Below are positions 1-9,696 of a stretch of DNA of 64,000 nt, piece by piece. The translations under genes and the position numbers were made by a program. The DNA comes from Mesostigma viride. Lineage: Eukaryota; Streptophyta; Mesostigmatophyceae; Mesostigmatales; Mesostigmataceae. The notes under the pieces were generated by a model, which saw only the letters and a list, made by a program, of their open reading frames with translations, made no database searches and had not been told where the DNA came from. The stretch covers positions 3,020,049 through 3,084,048 of the forward strand of contig RPFO01000448.1 of assembly GCA_009746045.1 (NCBI GenBank), given 5' to 3'. The stretch's first letter is position 1, and each line of letters opens with the position of its first letter.

Positions 1-390
1 CAAATCAGTACCAAAGATTCGTTGAGCAACCAGTTGACCCTACAAGTCCTCAGCTAATCTCAGCCGGTGCAACCAAATATGTACGAATCTTTGCAAGCAA
101 GTCGTATAAAACCTACAATTATTTTTCTCGGACCACTAATTAAAAGCCACCAACCCTTCTAAACAACAGGGTCATCCAAGGAAAATTCAGGCGATCATGA
201 GGCCCTTTGTACAGATCGAATCAGTCAGCCCATGTCGCCGACAGCCTTCCACATGCAGGCCAAGGCATAGCGGCCCTATCTTTCCCGCATGCGTTGATTA
301 AACTATACTCAGAGAACACCGATTTTGTGCTGGCACCTTTACCCCAGCCACCCATGCAGGTAGGGGTTGGCTGGACAGGTGGTTGCTATG
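1..390. other. No gene seen; flank of the first nested element
   Basis: I see no convincing coding region, RNA gene or tandem repeat here. The stretch ends in CTATG (386-390), which recurs at 3456-3460 on the far side of the element that starts next, so it probably holds the left target-site duplication. Confidence 0.5.
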
Positions 391-476
391 GGCCGGGCCC
401 ACTTCAAATGTTCCGAAAAGTGTGACACTTTTTGTCGTTTTTTGGACTTTTTCGACGATCATCACTCTGCAGAGTG

Positions 477-595
477 ATTCGTCGTGCGAAATCGTGCGAA
501 ATTGTGCGAAAATTTGCTGAAATCTTGTGAAATTTGCTGAAATCGTGCGAAATTGTGCGAAATTGTGCGAAATTTGCTGAAATCGTGCACAGGTC
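477..595. repeat. Subterminal GTGCGAAAT/TTGCTGAAAT repeats, left side
   Basis: About a dozen 9-11 bp units alternate between CGTGCGAAAT and TTTGCTGAAAT. The same kind of array occurs near the right end of this element (3144-3365). Subterminal repeats like these are often transposase binding sites in plant and algal TIR elements; here that role is inferred. Confidence 0.6.
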
Positions 596-599
596 GGAC

Positions 600-1284
600 A
601 AATAAAATAAATATAAATTCATTATATAAATATATTTACCCATATATTATTTATAAATATTGGATATTTAGTCCCCTAAGTATTATTTGCTTCGTTCGCC
701 TAACTTGGGGGAAAATATTTAAATATATTTATGACGGAAGTGCCTTAGGCGGAAAAATATTTAAATACATTTGTCCAGAAGTCTCGTTCGCCGGTAAAAT
801 ATTTAAATATATTTGCAGTGGATTGGCCGTTGGGGCTAACTATGTAAATGTATTTAAATACTATTTAAATATCAGGTATTAATAAATGTATTTAAATGTA
901 TCAGTATATTTAAATATATTTTAGCATTTAAATACATGCCTGTCCTAGTTGCGCCCTATCCGGAGCGCCCTCCCCCCTTTCCCGCCGTCCGTCACCCGCA
1001 GGCCGAAGCCCCTCCTACAACAGTCAGTCGGTCAGTGAGTCAGTCAGTTTGCTCTCGAAGCTTCATGACCAGCCTCCGTTGTAGTATTTATTAAGTGAGA
1101 CAACTATTTAAATTGATTTACTAATTAAAGGGTATTTAAATATCAAGGAAACTAAATATATTTATAAATATATTTGGTTTGCTTGATATTTATTTATATA
1201 TTTAAATATATTTGCCTCGAAGGGCCCTTTGGCAGAATTTGTTTAAATGTATTTGTCACGAAAGGCAGTTGCGCTGGAAAATAT
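600..1284. repeat. AT-rich ATTTAAATATATTT repeat interior
   Basis: Units such as AAATATTTAAATATATTTG recur every 40-60 bp, joined by short phrases such as CCAGAAGTCTCGTTCGCCGG. The pattern resumes at 2988-3135 after the TTAA element, in the same register. No coding sequence is seen. The exception in composition is 950-1070, which is C-rich and carries CAGTCAGTCGGTCAGTGAG-like short repeats. Confidence 0.55.
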
Positions 1285-1288
1285 TTAA

Positions 1289-2987
1289 CCCCTAAATGGG
1301 CAGAAATACTGCCGATGCATCGGCTGTAACTTCACAATTTTGCAAACCAGATGCCATCCAACCCACCCATATCCAATGGCTGTCCTTGGGGGCCAAGCAT
1401 GTCCATGAGTTGCCCTTCGGGTTGGTATATCACAACCTTACATATATGCAGGGTAGGCCATGTATAACTGCCGTCAAAGTCAGGGGGGTCAAGACGAGCG
1501 TTTTCATTTTTGGTAGAATGTGCATTTTGAATTATGTTGTAAGAGCTAGGCACCTACCACTTCAGGTATGATAAACAATTAGTTGCTGAACAGTTTGAGC
1601 CATTGGGGTCATCATTTGGGTGGGTATACCAGCAGTTACACCCAGTACAGCCCATAGGGGTACCGATGGTAAAAAGCAACCAAGGGGGTAGGAGTGGGCA
1701 TACTACCTACTAATACCTACTAATATGGCCCCCAACCATGCCACACAATACATTTCCCTTCCACAATGATGGGGAAACATAACTGCATCATCACACTGCC
1801 CTTACATGGCACCTATGTGCAGGTGCCACCTTGTCCATGCACGTAGGTAACGTGGTATGGATACCCTACGCAAGGCATGCATTCTAGGAGGCAGCCACCA
1901 ACAAACTAGTGATTTTAAGCCTATTTCAGCCTGCCCTAGCAAGGATAAACTAGGCCTAAGCTGCTATAGCTTGCCAGGTGATGGCCAGCACACCTGGTGG
2001 CACATGCTGACAATGGGAAGCTTCTACTCACCGGTTACATGCTTGATGATGCCACAGAGACCAGCCAACTGCCTCACACTCATGCAATATGTGTGTGGGA
2101 AATGTATAACAAACATACATGGAGGTATTCAAACCCATACAGCCTCTAAAACTTATCACCATCACCCTGTGGCAGGTCAACTGACTGATGGAAGCATCTA
2201 AGAAGGGTGTTTTAGAAAGGGGCCAGGCCAGGGTCAAGAAAGAGCATGTATAGTGCAAAAAGAATGTGCTACACAAGCTAGAACGTATATATAAACGTCA
2301 AACATCGATAGGAAAACGATGATTAAGCTTTACCAGGCATGGATGGCGTTACCTTGGCCCAGGCGGTGGCCGCAAAATGGCGCATTTCGGCACGCCAAAG
2401 TTGTGCAGCATGGTCGCTGGATTCGGCGATTTCTGGCCACCCTTGCACGTTTACGACTACTATGTATCATAAAAAGTACAAAGAAACCAATATATCCTTT
2501 AAAATACGCCGGAAAGGTATTGCTGTCAACGTTTCTATCGTCCGGCCTGATCGCAGTTTTTTCCAGCAAGAACGCTGCCGACACCTATCAAATGGCATTC
2601 CCGCGAACCAAAAATTGGCCTGTGTGATCTTTAGGACGTATAAAATCAATTTCCTGAGTTTGGTCAGAAAATTCGAACGAAAACGTAAATGCCATGCGTG
2701 GGCGCAAGCCGCCATGGCCGGGTCGTCGTTTTCCGGAATGCACGTTGTACGCGAAAAAGTACCCTGACCCCTTGTACTTCGACCGACCAGAACACCTCCA
2801 TAACTTTGTCAGAAGTATGCAAACCCTAGTACCATGCTGTGAGGAAAATTATAAACTTTCGATCTTCTCAGCTAAAGTTTTCCTAATTCTCAATAGTTTT
2901 CGCGGCATTTGGTCCCCCGAGAAGGGGCCGACGTGTCGGCTGTAACTCAGTTTTAGGCGGAAAATCGGCAGCCAGACCATTTAGGGG
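1289..2987 (+). mobile_element. TTAA-flanked non-autonomous element, copy 1
   Basis: The element is 1699 bp. It begins CCCCTAAATGG and ends CCATTTAGGGG, an 11-bp perfect TIR, with TTAA immediately outside both ends (1285-1288 and 2988-2991). TTAA duplication is diagnostic of piggyBac-type transposition. Just inside the ends are GCCGATGCATCGGC and a CGGAAAATCGGCAGCC block. Only short unrelated reading frames occur, so it would need a transposase in trans. Copy 2 (11105-12803) has exactly the same length and differs at only a few bases; copy 3 is inverted at 16875-18563. The TIR differs from that of the intact piggyBac element at 6811 (CCCATAGTCCG), so that transposase is not an obvious driver. 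Confidence 0.8.
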
Positions 2988-3143
2988 TTAAATATATTTG
3001 TCCAGAAGTCTCGTTCGCCGGAAAAATATTTAAATATATTTGCCTTGCTCCCCAGTTTGTGTGAAAATATTTAAATGTTATTTGACCTTGTTTTGGTACC
3101 TGCCAGAAGTATTTAAATGTTATTTAAATATTATTTGTCCGAC

Positions 3144-3365
3144 CTGTGAAATCGTGCGAAATTTCATGTGAAAAATGTCGACGGTAAAAAATTTTGATGT
3201 GCACAACGTGTGTGAATTCATGCGAAATTTTGTCAAAAGGCACTCCCCAAACCGACCCTTGGTTGAAATCCATGCGAAATCGTGCGAAATCATGCAAAAT
3301 TGTGCGAAATCGTGCGAAATCGTGCAAAATGTGTGAAAATTTTGCGAAAATCACGCGAAAATCAT
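3144..3365. repeat. Subterminal GTGCGAAAT repeats, right side
   Basis: The array contains units such as ATCGTGCGAAATCGTGCG and matches the left array at 477-595 but faces the other way relative to the element. It flanks the right TIR of the 391-3455 element. Confidence 0.6.
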
Positions 3366-3455
3366 GAGAACTCGTGCCAATTTATTTTATTTTTTTTGCG
3401 AAAATAGCGAAAAAGTGTCACACTTGGACGGCGGAACATTTGAAGTGGGCCCGGA

Positions 3456-4189
3456 CTATGAAAGGTGGGCTTCCATTCTAGGGAAGCAGTTTGTTTCTTT
3501 TGCCTCCCACCCACCCACCCTGGCAAAAGGGGGTAGAGCAGGGGCACAGCTGCTGTGGGCCCTGCAACACATATAGGTTTGTATGTACATGTAGATGTGT
3601 ACACTATAGGTTGGACATGGAGTGCGCTACCAGCTCTTTCTAGTACACGTACCCACACAAACGCCTGAACTTGATCCGTCCCCATCATTTGCGACGCCGT
3701 CATCGCAGTATTTCAGAATGGGGTCGTTGCAGCCATCGTCTCTCTGCTCAGTGCCTGCCGAGTCCACGCACTCTGCATGGTGTCAGCCAGGAGATACACA
3801 CAAGATGGACATAACATGATGACATCATAGTGGACAGGAGCACTTTTGATAGATGAGTATTAAGTCTGACTGAGCAAATGGTCCATCAAACACATCATGA
3901 ACAGCCATCGGCGGAGTGCAAGCAGATAATTTAAGCGCAGCATGTACCAGTGGTACAGTAGTAACAGTGCGCAAATACTGTTCAAACCGCACCAACTTAG
4001 TGTGTAAATTCAAGCCAGTGCGCACTAGTTCAGACCTGTGAGTAAAGAATTTCTTGCGTTACATACTAAAGATCTTCTACCTGTAATGCAGCCATATCAG
4101 TATCCATTTGTCCATGGACCATTTCACAAGGTCGTGTACATACGTTCAAAATGTGTGTGTCGCCGATTGAATGACATTTATTATAATTT
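3456..4189. other. No gene seen
   Basis: I see no supported coding region, RNA gene or repeat. Short open frames overlap on both strands without recognisable domains. Confidence 0.4.
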
Positions 4190-4408
4190 GTGACGGAACC
4201 TTTTTGCCACTTGGGCAATTGGGTCTGTCACTATTTATCCGGCAAGAACCACTCACCGGTATCTATTCCGCGTTAAGTTCACACTTCACATGAACGTATT
4301 GCCGAATAGATATGTACCGGTGAGTGTTTCTCGCCGGACGATTCGTGACGGACCAAACTACATGTATGTACTGTAATTGCCCAAGTGGAAAAAAAATTTT
4401 CCATCACG
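4190..4408. mobile_element. Small foldback/MITE-like element
   Basis: About 219 bp with imperfect inverted halves. GTGACGGAACC with CCACTTGGGCAATT on the left pairs with AATTGCCCAAGTGG and TTTTCCATCAC on the right. An inner pair, CCGGCAAGAACCACTCACCGG against CCGGTGAGTGTTTCTCGCCGG, is nearly perfect. There is no coding capacity. No clear target duplication is visible, so the superfamily is left open. Confidence 0.5.
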
Positions 4409-4595
4409 GGCGATTAATTTATCGAAACCAAAACGTCCTAGACTTAGTGTATGGGTCGATATCTGCTGTGCTGCTGGGGGCTATTGCAGTACCAAATTTC
4501 AAATTACCCCTCATTGGTCCCATTTCAAGCCGAAAAATCGGCTGCAATATGCTAAATTTGCAGACCACCCCACAGCCAACCTACATCAGTGTGTC

Positions 4596-4755
4596 TAGTA
4601 ACGGGACGCAGGCGTCAGCCACTGACGCGTCAGGCTCTGACGCGTCAGGTATTTCACCCCGCGCGTCAGCCGTCTGACGCGTAAAATTGGGCCACGCGTC
4701 AGGCGCCTGACGCGTAAATTTAGGGCGTCCGTCAGTCTTCTGACGCGGACAGGCC
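4596..4755. repeat. GACGCGTCA palindrome cluster
   Basis: TGACGCGTCAGG-type units recur in both orientations about ten times in 150 bp, for example CAGGCGCCTGACGCGTAAA. A related GC-rich cluster with CGCCAACGGCGGCGCGTCAG lies at 5995-6075. It may be a subterminal repeat block of a lost element or a protein-binding cluster; nothing here decides. Confidence 0.45.
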
Positions 4756-5181
4756 GGGACCTGCTATTCGCCGCGCCGGGCCTGGACCTTATAGATACTT
4801 CTCCGTTCACAATTTGACAATAAGCCCACCAAATTAAATTAATTGCACATGACTAGTGTATCCAAATCTCTGGAAAATTCGTTGGACGTGCATGCCAAAA
4901 CCTGCCTGATTGCCAACGAGAGACAAAATTAACTTATATGTCGTGCAGCCAGCAGCCAAGTCCACGAGGTGGCTATGGCAGTGACAGTCACAAGCTGATC
5001 CCTTGATTACCTTCTAAGCCAAGATGCCCTAAACTTACGTTTGATACGTTTCAATAGAAGCTCCTTTTTCCTAAGTTTTCTTGCAAGTGGGGCGTTGCAT
5101 CGATTTACATAGGCACCGCCGAGGCGGTAGGAAGTACATTTCGTCGCCATATACACTGTAGTAAGTATAGGCAACCTCTTT

Positions 5182-5475
5182 TTGCCTTACATCGCCTTGT
5201 TTCTCGAGGCTGTCGTCAGCGAGGATTACGCACAACAAGAGCATGGCATGGCGTGGACTGTACGCGGATTGTCAAGAAGGCTTAAATCTGTGGCGATATC
5301 GTCATATTTCAAGAGACAAACCGCCGACAGGGCAGGATCAAGTAGTCCCGATTTTGTCGATGTAACCCAGGCGGTCAAGGAGCTGGATATGTGGAACAAG
5401 AGGAAAAGGGCGACCAAATATTGTGAGGCTAGTGAGACTAGAGGCACAAGCCCCGGGAGGTACAGTCAGCACTAG
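5182..5475 (+). CDS. Possible terminal exon of an unrecognised gene
   Basis: An open frame of 97 codons has a plausible amino-acid composition (Lys/Arg-rich, ending in a Ser/Gly/Thr tail) and is followed by AATAAA at 5649-5654 and TGTAA at 5672-5676. Both can serve as polyadenylation signals; TGTAA is the usual one in green algae. CGTCAG just before 5220 could be a 3' splice site, so the true coding start may lie there rather than at the ATG. No domain is recognised and no upstream exons were found. It may be the 3' end of a host gene or of a degenerate element. Confidence 0.3.
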   Translation: MPYIALFLEAVVSEDYAQQEHGMAWTVRGLSRRLKSVAISSYFKRQTADRAGSSSPDFVDVTQAVKELDMWNKRKRATKYCEASETRGTSPGRYSQH

Positions 5476-5648
5476 TACCTACCTTGACAACGATGGATGA
5501 GGGCTAGACAGTTTGTGTTATTTGTAGAAAAGGGTTCTTGTTTTATGCACATCCAGACATGCTAATGATTGCTTGAGCTTTATTCATTAAGTACCAATCA
5601 TTTACCATGTAGATTTCAAGCTCATTTTGTTATGCCCTTAGGGTAACC

Positions 5649-5676
5649 AATAAAGCTTTTTGGTGACCACTTGTAA
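5649..5676 (+). terminator. Candidate polyadenylation signals
   Basis: AATAAA at 5649-5654 and TGTAA at 5672-5676 lie 175-200 bp after the 5182-5475 reading frame. This is only sequence-level support for a transcript end. Confidence 0.3.
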
Positions 5677-6109
5677 GTTATATTGGAATGACCGTTTCGA
5701 AATCTGTGACATTTAAACATTCTTATATGAACGTATTCTCTCTTTTTTTTTTGAAAGCTTAATTAGGCCAGTTTTCTTTACAATGGAGCATGTTTGAGAT
5801 CCAATCTTGTAATACCTGTCTTGCCCCTTCACCCTTGAAACCACTTGTCACCCTGTCCCTGTCCCATCTTGCACCTGCCCCCGGCAATTCGACTGACCCA
5901 CCCCCCCTTCCCCAGTAATTCTGCTCCTTATATAGGGGTCATTGAGGGTAATTCCGCCCTATAGGGGGCCCCTGGGACCTGCCCCTAACTGATATGGGCT
6001 GATGCGCCGCCAACGGTGGCGTGTCAGCCGTCCGACGCGCCGCCAACGGCGGCGCGTCAGCCGACTGACGTATGCCAAAAACCCTTACTAGACACACTGT
6101 CAGACCTAC

Positions 6110-6806
6110 ATACCATGATCTACAGTAAGGGATGTCCTTGAGGGGCAAGCATGCCGATGAGCTAGTTGCCTTTAGGGGTGAGCTATCACAAGCCCATATA
6201 TCTGTTGCAAGGTACAGTAGGTTATAGAAAACTACTGTCAAAGTCAGGGAGGTCAAGACTCGAGTGCGTTGTCACTTTTGGTAGAATGTGCATTTTGAAT
6301 TTTGGGATAAAACCGTACACACCTACCAACTTGCGCAGGGATTGTGAACAATTAGTTGCTGAACAGTTTGACCCATTGGGGTCATAAATTGGGTGGGTAT
6401 ACCACTCAGTAGTTACACCCTATATGCAGCCTACAGGGGTAACGTTGGTAAAGGCAACCATGTGCATGATCGATCCAAGCAACCAAGGGTCATACTATGT
6501 CCCAATGTGCCACCAACCATGTAGAAGGACTCGTTTCCCTTCAACATTGATTGGCAAGCCTAAATGCATAATCATATACCACCCTAGTAGCGTAGGTGGG
6601 ACACTGTCCACTCACGTCTAGGTAATACGTTACGGACACCCTTTATGTAGTACATTCTAAGTGGCAATCACCAATAGACTGTTGAGGTTACTACATGAGC
6701 CTTTTTCAACTATTTAAACCAAGAGTACACTTAAGTCTAAAGCTGCCATTGCTTGCCATATGGTGGCCTGAACCCACATGGTGGCACATGCTGACAGTAG
6801 CCACTT
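6110..6806 (+). mobile_element. Diverged relative of the 1.7 kb TTAA element, left half
   Basis: Phrases of the 1289-2987 element recur here in the same order but with many differences, for example GGTAGAATGTGCATTTTGAA, CAATTAGTTGCTGAACAGTT and GGGTGGGTATACCA. The match stops at TTAA (6807-6810), where the piggyBac element begins, and resumes at 9697. The old copy was therefore split by the piggyBac insertion. No termini were identified for it. Confidence 0.6.
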
Positions 6807-6825
6807 TTAACCCATAGTCCGTTAA

Positions 6826-6845
6826 CCCCCCGACCTGTCGGGGGG
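6826..6845. repeat. Subterminal hairpin of the piggyBac element
   Basis: CCCCCCGAC and GTCGGGGGG form a perfect 9-bp stem around a 2-bp spacer. A similar but imperfect C/G-rich hairpin occurs in the inverted relative near 15642-15662. Its position 15 bp from the TIR fits a transposase-binding or end-structure role (inferred). Confidence 0.55.
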
Positions 6846-7058
6846 TTTGACTAACGGTCGAATTTCGCGCCGCGCCGCGAGCGCCGCGCCACTTGTGACG
6901 GATGTCAGTGGTCCGGTGGGTCCGGGAACACTTAGGGACGAAGGTGATGCATAGGTTTGGGGGTAATATCCGCCATAGCCTGGTAATTATAGGGCTGTAA
7001 TCATAGGGGGTCACGTGACTTTGGCGGGAAAATTTGGACCAAGCGCGCGCGCGCGGAT

Positions 7059-9167
7059 ATGGCGGATGCGCTCAAAAAAACGTGGCTAGGGCGAGTTTTG
7101 CGCGTCGACGGAAAGGAATTTAACACTACGGACACTTACGCAGGCTGTGTGACCGACATCGTGTACTCAGGAGGCAAGGCTAAGTATAAATTCTGCCTCC
7201 ATTTCGAGGATGATGGCAAGGATGTGTGGTACCCGCTCGCCCAGGTCGAAAAGTGGTGGGCAGATCAGGGCAGCCGAAGTTTTTGCGAGGCAGGCGATGG
7301 TTCCGATTCCTGCCGGTCAGATTCGTCTGCAGGCAGTGACGAGCTTTCGAATGAGAGTGCTGCAGATAGTGATGAGCAAGGCAGCGGTGGTGATGGAGAC
7401 GATGGTGTCGAGGACGTGGACGATGAGCCACGACCAAAGCGCGGCCGGCCTGCTGGGTCTCGTGGCCGGGGTAGGGGGCGGTCCCGTGGCCGGGGCAGGC
7501 CTGCGCAGGGCCGGGGCAACCAAGAAGCCTCCGAGTTCGCCTGGGAATCGGAAGATATCGATACGAGTGAGGCAGAGGGCGTCGGTGCCGCAAGAATGTG
7601 GAAGAATTACGCCAAGCTTTCTGTAGCAGGCTTTTTCTTCTTGCTGCTCGAGTTGTCTTTCATCACCAAGATCGCCGAGTGGACCAACCTCAAGGCTCAG
7701 CAGCGTCTGGACAAGCTCGCTGCGCAGGGCAAGGCTGGGCGTGCATGGGCCAAGACCTATGCAAGTGACATCCTTCGCTTTTTTGCATGCCTCATCGTCA
7801 TGTCCATTCACTGGCAAAGGGGAGCCTATGTACCCTACTGGAGTGCTGATCCTTACGTGGGCCTTGCAGCCGTCAGTGCAATCATGACTTTGAACAGATT
7901 TCAAGACATCCTTCGGAACCTGTCAGTTAGGGACCCCACGGAGAGCAGGCCAGCCAAGGGGGAGGAAGGCTATGATCCGTTGTGGTATGCAAGGGTCATG
8001 ATTGAGCGCGTGCAGAAGCGGCTGCTAGTGGTGTTTCGGCCCAGCGGGGTCGTCACCGTCGATGAGTCAATGCAGTTCCAGAAGTCCAAGTGCGAGATCA
8101 GGCAGTACTGCAAGGATAAGCCATCACGGAGTCGCTGGGGGGTGAAGCATTGGGCTCTAGCCTGTGGCAGCACTGGCATTCTTGTTTACTTCATCCCGTA
8201 CCTCGGTGGTGGCGTATGGCCGATAGGCTGCCCAACCCAGGAGGAGCTGGATTTCTTCGCTGCTGCTAGTGGTATCGGGTCATGCTGGGTGGCTGCCCTA
8301 GTTCACGCTTGCAAGGGTGTCTTGCAGCCTGCCTCCACCATTGTCGCTGACAACCTCTTTAGTTCTGTGAAGCTAGTCGAGTGGCTGGGCATGAAGGGTT
8401 ACACCTTTGTGGGCACTGTGAGGAAGAGCAGGACGTGCTACCCTTGTGACATAAACATTACTGAACAGGAGGCAAAAGCACAAGGGCTGAGGCGTGGCAA
8501 CACCTTGCATCGCATGCTAGCATTGCCAGGTGGCAAAGTGGTGACTGCCCTTACGTACATCGACAGCAAGGTCGTCCGGTTCTACTCATCACGACACGCC
8601 AGCCCTGCCCAGGACCCCTCCAACAAGAAGAAGCGCTGGAACAAGGCAACGGGGGCTTACGAGGACGTGCACATTCCCAAGATCAAGCACTTCTATGATC
8701 AGCATAAAAGCGGGGTGGACAGATTTGATCAAGTGGCTTCGTACTACCACATGGAACTCGTTACCAGGCGCCCATGGCAGCGTACATTTTTCTGGTTGCT
8801 GAACCTCGTGGTGGTGACAGCCTACAAGTATCAACAACTAGTAAGGGGGAAGGAGGCTTTCTTTAGCCAGCTTGAATTTAGGGCACAGCTGGCCAAGGAG
8901 TTGTTAGCAAAGGCAGATGCCCTGGACCTGGAGGCTAAGCGCCAATCAGTTAGCGGGGCCGTTACCAGGAGAACGCCTGCAGCTGTGTTCACTGAGGCTG
9001 CCACACATGCTCCCGGTCTTAGTGATATGAAAAACACATGTGCTGCATGCAAACAAAATAGCAACATCACTAGAATTTGTGTTGGATGCCAGGTGCACCT
9101 GCATCCCGAGCCGGGCTGCTGGGCGCACTGGCATAACAAGGTCAAGGGCAATTTTTGCCGGTCCTAG
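7059..9167 (+). CDS. piggyBac-type DDE transposase with N-terminal Tudor/chromo-like region and AT hooks
   Basis: The 702-residue protein should cut and paste its element at TTAA in the nucleus. Residues about 5-70 (from TWLGRVLRVDG to VWYPLAQVEKWW) look like a Tudor/chromo-like small barrel. An acidic Ser/Asp/Glu stretch follows (about 85-125), then AT-hook-like KRGRPAGSRGRGRGRSRGRG (about 126-146). The DDE core shows all three acidic positions of the family: VTVDESM (D335), VADNLFSS (D431, followed by the characteristic GTVRKSR), and SGVDRFDQV (D554, with D557). The C terminus has the Cys/His cross-brace typical of piggyBac, with CAACKQNS and CVGCQVHLHPEPGCWAHWH. There are no internal stops. 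The ATG follows a GCGCGCGCGCGC run. The AT-hook and barrel suggest chromatin-guided insertion, which is inference. Confidence 0.9.
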   Translation: MADALKKTWLGRVLRVDGKEFNTTDTYAGCVTDIVYSGGKAKYKFCLHFEDDGKDVWYPLAQVEKWWADQGSRSFCEAGDGSDSCRSDSSAGSDELSNESAADSDEQGSGGDGDDGVEDVDDEPRPKRGRPAGSRGRGRGRSRGRGRPAQGRGNQEASEFAWESEDIDTSEAEGVGAARMWKNYAKLSVAGFFFLLLELSFITKIAEWTNLKAQQRLDKLAAQGKAGRAWAKTYASDILRFFACLIVMSIHWQRGAYVPYWSADPYVGLAAVSAIMTLNRFQDILRNLSVRDPTESRPAKGEEGYDPLWYARVMIERVQKRLLVVFRPSGVVTVDESMQFQKSKCEIRQYCKDKPSRSRWGVKHWALACGSTGILVYFIPYLGGGVWPIGCPTQEELDFFAAASGIGSCWVAALVHACKGVLQPASTIVADNLFSSVKLVEWLGMKGYTFVGTVRKSRTCYPCDINITEQEAKAQGLRRGNTLHRMLALPGGKVVTALTYIDSKVVRFYSSRHASPAQDPSNKKKRWNKATGAYEDVHIPKIKHFYDQHKSGVDRFDQVASYYHMELVTRRPWQRTFFWLLNLVVVTAYKYQQLVRGKEAFFSQLEFRAQLAKELLAKADALDLEAKRQSVSGAVTRRTPAAVFTEAATHAPGLSDMKNTCAACKQNSNITRICVGCQVHLHPEPGCWAHWHNKVKGNFCRS

Positions 9168-9692
9168 AGTGATGGTTGAGCCACCACAGGCTTGTGTTAT
9201 TGCACACCATGTTTATTTGACAATGACAGTATGTTTATGGCACTATCTAGAACATGTGTAGAACATCATACAAGCCATAAGGGGTTGACATACCATTTTC
9301 CCTGTTTTTGGCTGCTCGTAGTCATGTGCCTATATGAACGTGATATAAGCATTATAATCCAATTCTGAGTGCACCCCCCTCAGTTGGGGACCCCTGGACT
9401 ATCTATCTAAACAACCCAGCCATGCATTTGTGGTTCAGAACCATCCCAAAGATTTGAGGTGGGGGTAGACTTTTTCTTGCGCGAAAAAGTTCGTATTTTG
9501 TCCAACTTTGACAGTAAATATCTTGCAAACCACTTAATAGAATCAAAATATTATTGCATATTCTGAAAGCCCTTGAAGTGTAGATGTTCCTAGCACCTTG
9601 GTTGAGGGTATTTGGAGTTGTGGTCTGTGAGTTATGATTTTTTTGATTTTCAGGGGTCTGGAAGTGCCAAAAATGGGTCAGCGGACTATGGG
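9168..9692 (+). other. 3' untranslated and subterminal part of the piggyBac element
   Basis: No coding frame. 9460-9692 is recognisable, inverted, at 14307-14535 in the relative, so this portion is conserved between family members and probably holds the right-end transposase recognition sequence. Confidence 0.6.
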
Positions 9693-9696
9693 TTAA

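Larger units (their letters stand above)
391..3455. mobile_element. TIR element with GTGCGAAAT subterminal repeats, interrupted by a TTAA element
   Basis: The ends are inverted copies. The left starts CCGGGCCCACTTCAAATG at 393 and the right ends with its complement at 3454. A second inverted block, AAGTGTGACACTTTTT, lies just inside each end. CTATG is repeated directly outside both ends (386-390 and 3456-3460), a plausible 5-bp target-site duplication. Inside each end are GTGCGAAAT-type repeats in opposite orientation, then AT-rich ATTTAAATATATTT units. No transposase is visible, so this looks non-autonomous. The 1.7 kb element at 1289-2987 lies inside it; removing that insert rejoins the AT-rich repeat in register. 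The superfamily is not recognised. Confidence 0.6.
6811..9692 (+). mobile_element. piggyBac-type transposon, apparently complete
   Basis: The 2882-bp element is bounded by TTAA on both sides (6807-6810 and 9693-9696). It starts CCCATAGTCCG and ends CGGACTATGGG, a perfect 11-bp TIR. A perfect subterminal hairpin, CCCCCCGAC-CT-GTCGGGGGG, lies at 6826-6845, followed by a GC-rich CGCGCCGCGCC stretch. One uninterrupted transposase frame occupies 7059-9167. Matching TIRs, matching TTAA sites and an intact frame suggest a young and possibly autonomous copy. It interrupts an older element whose two halves lie at 6110-6806 and 9697-10140. Confidence 0.88.

Noticed and set aside
1289-2987. Small proteins of 80-140 codons inside the TTAA elements
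   Set aside because: Frames overlap on both strands and differ by indels in copy 3; no transposase motif.
7317-7904. 195-codon minus-strand frame
   Set aside because: Opposite-strand shadow of the piggyBac transposase.
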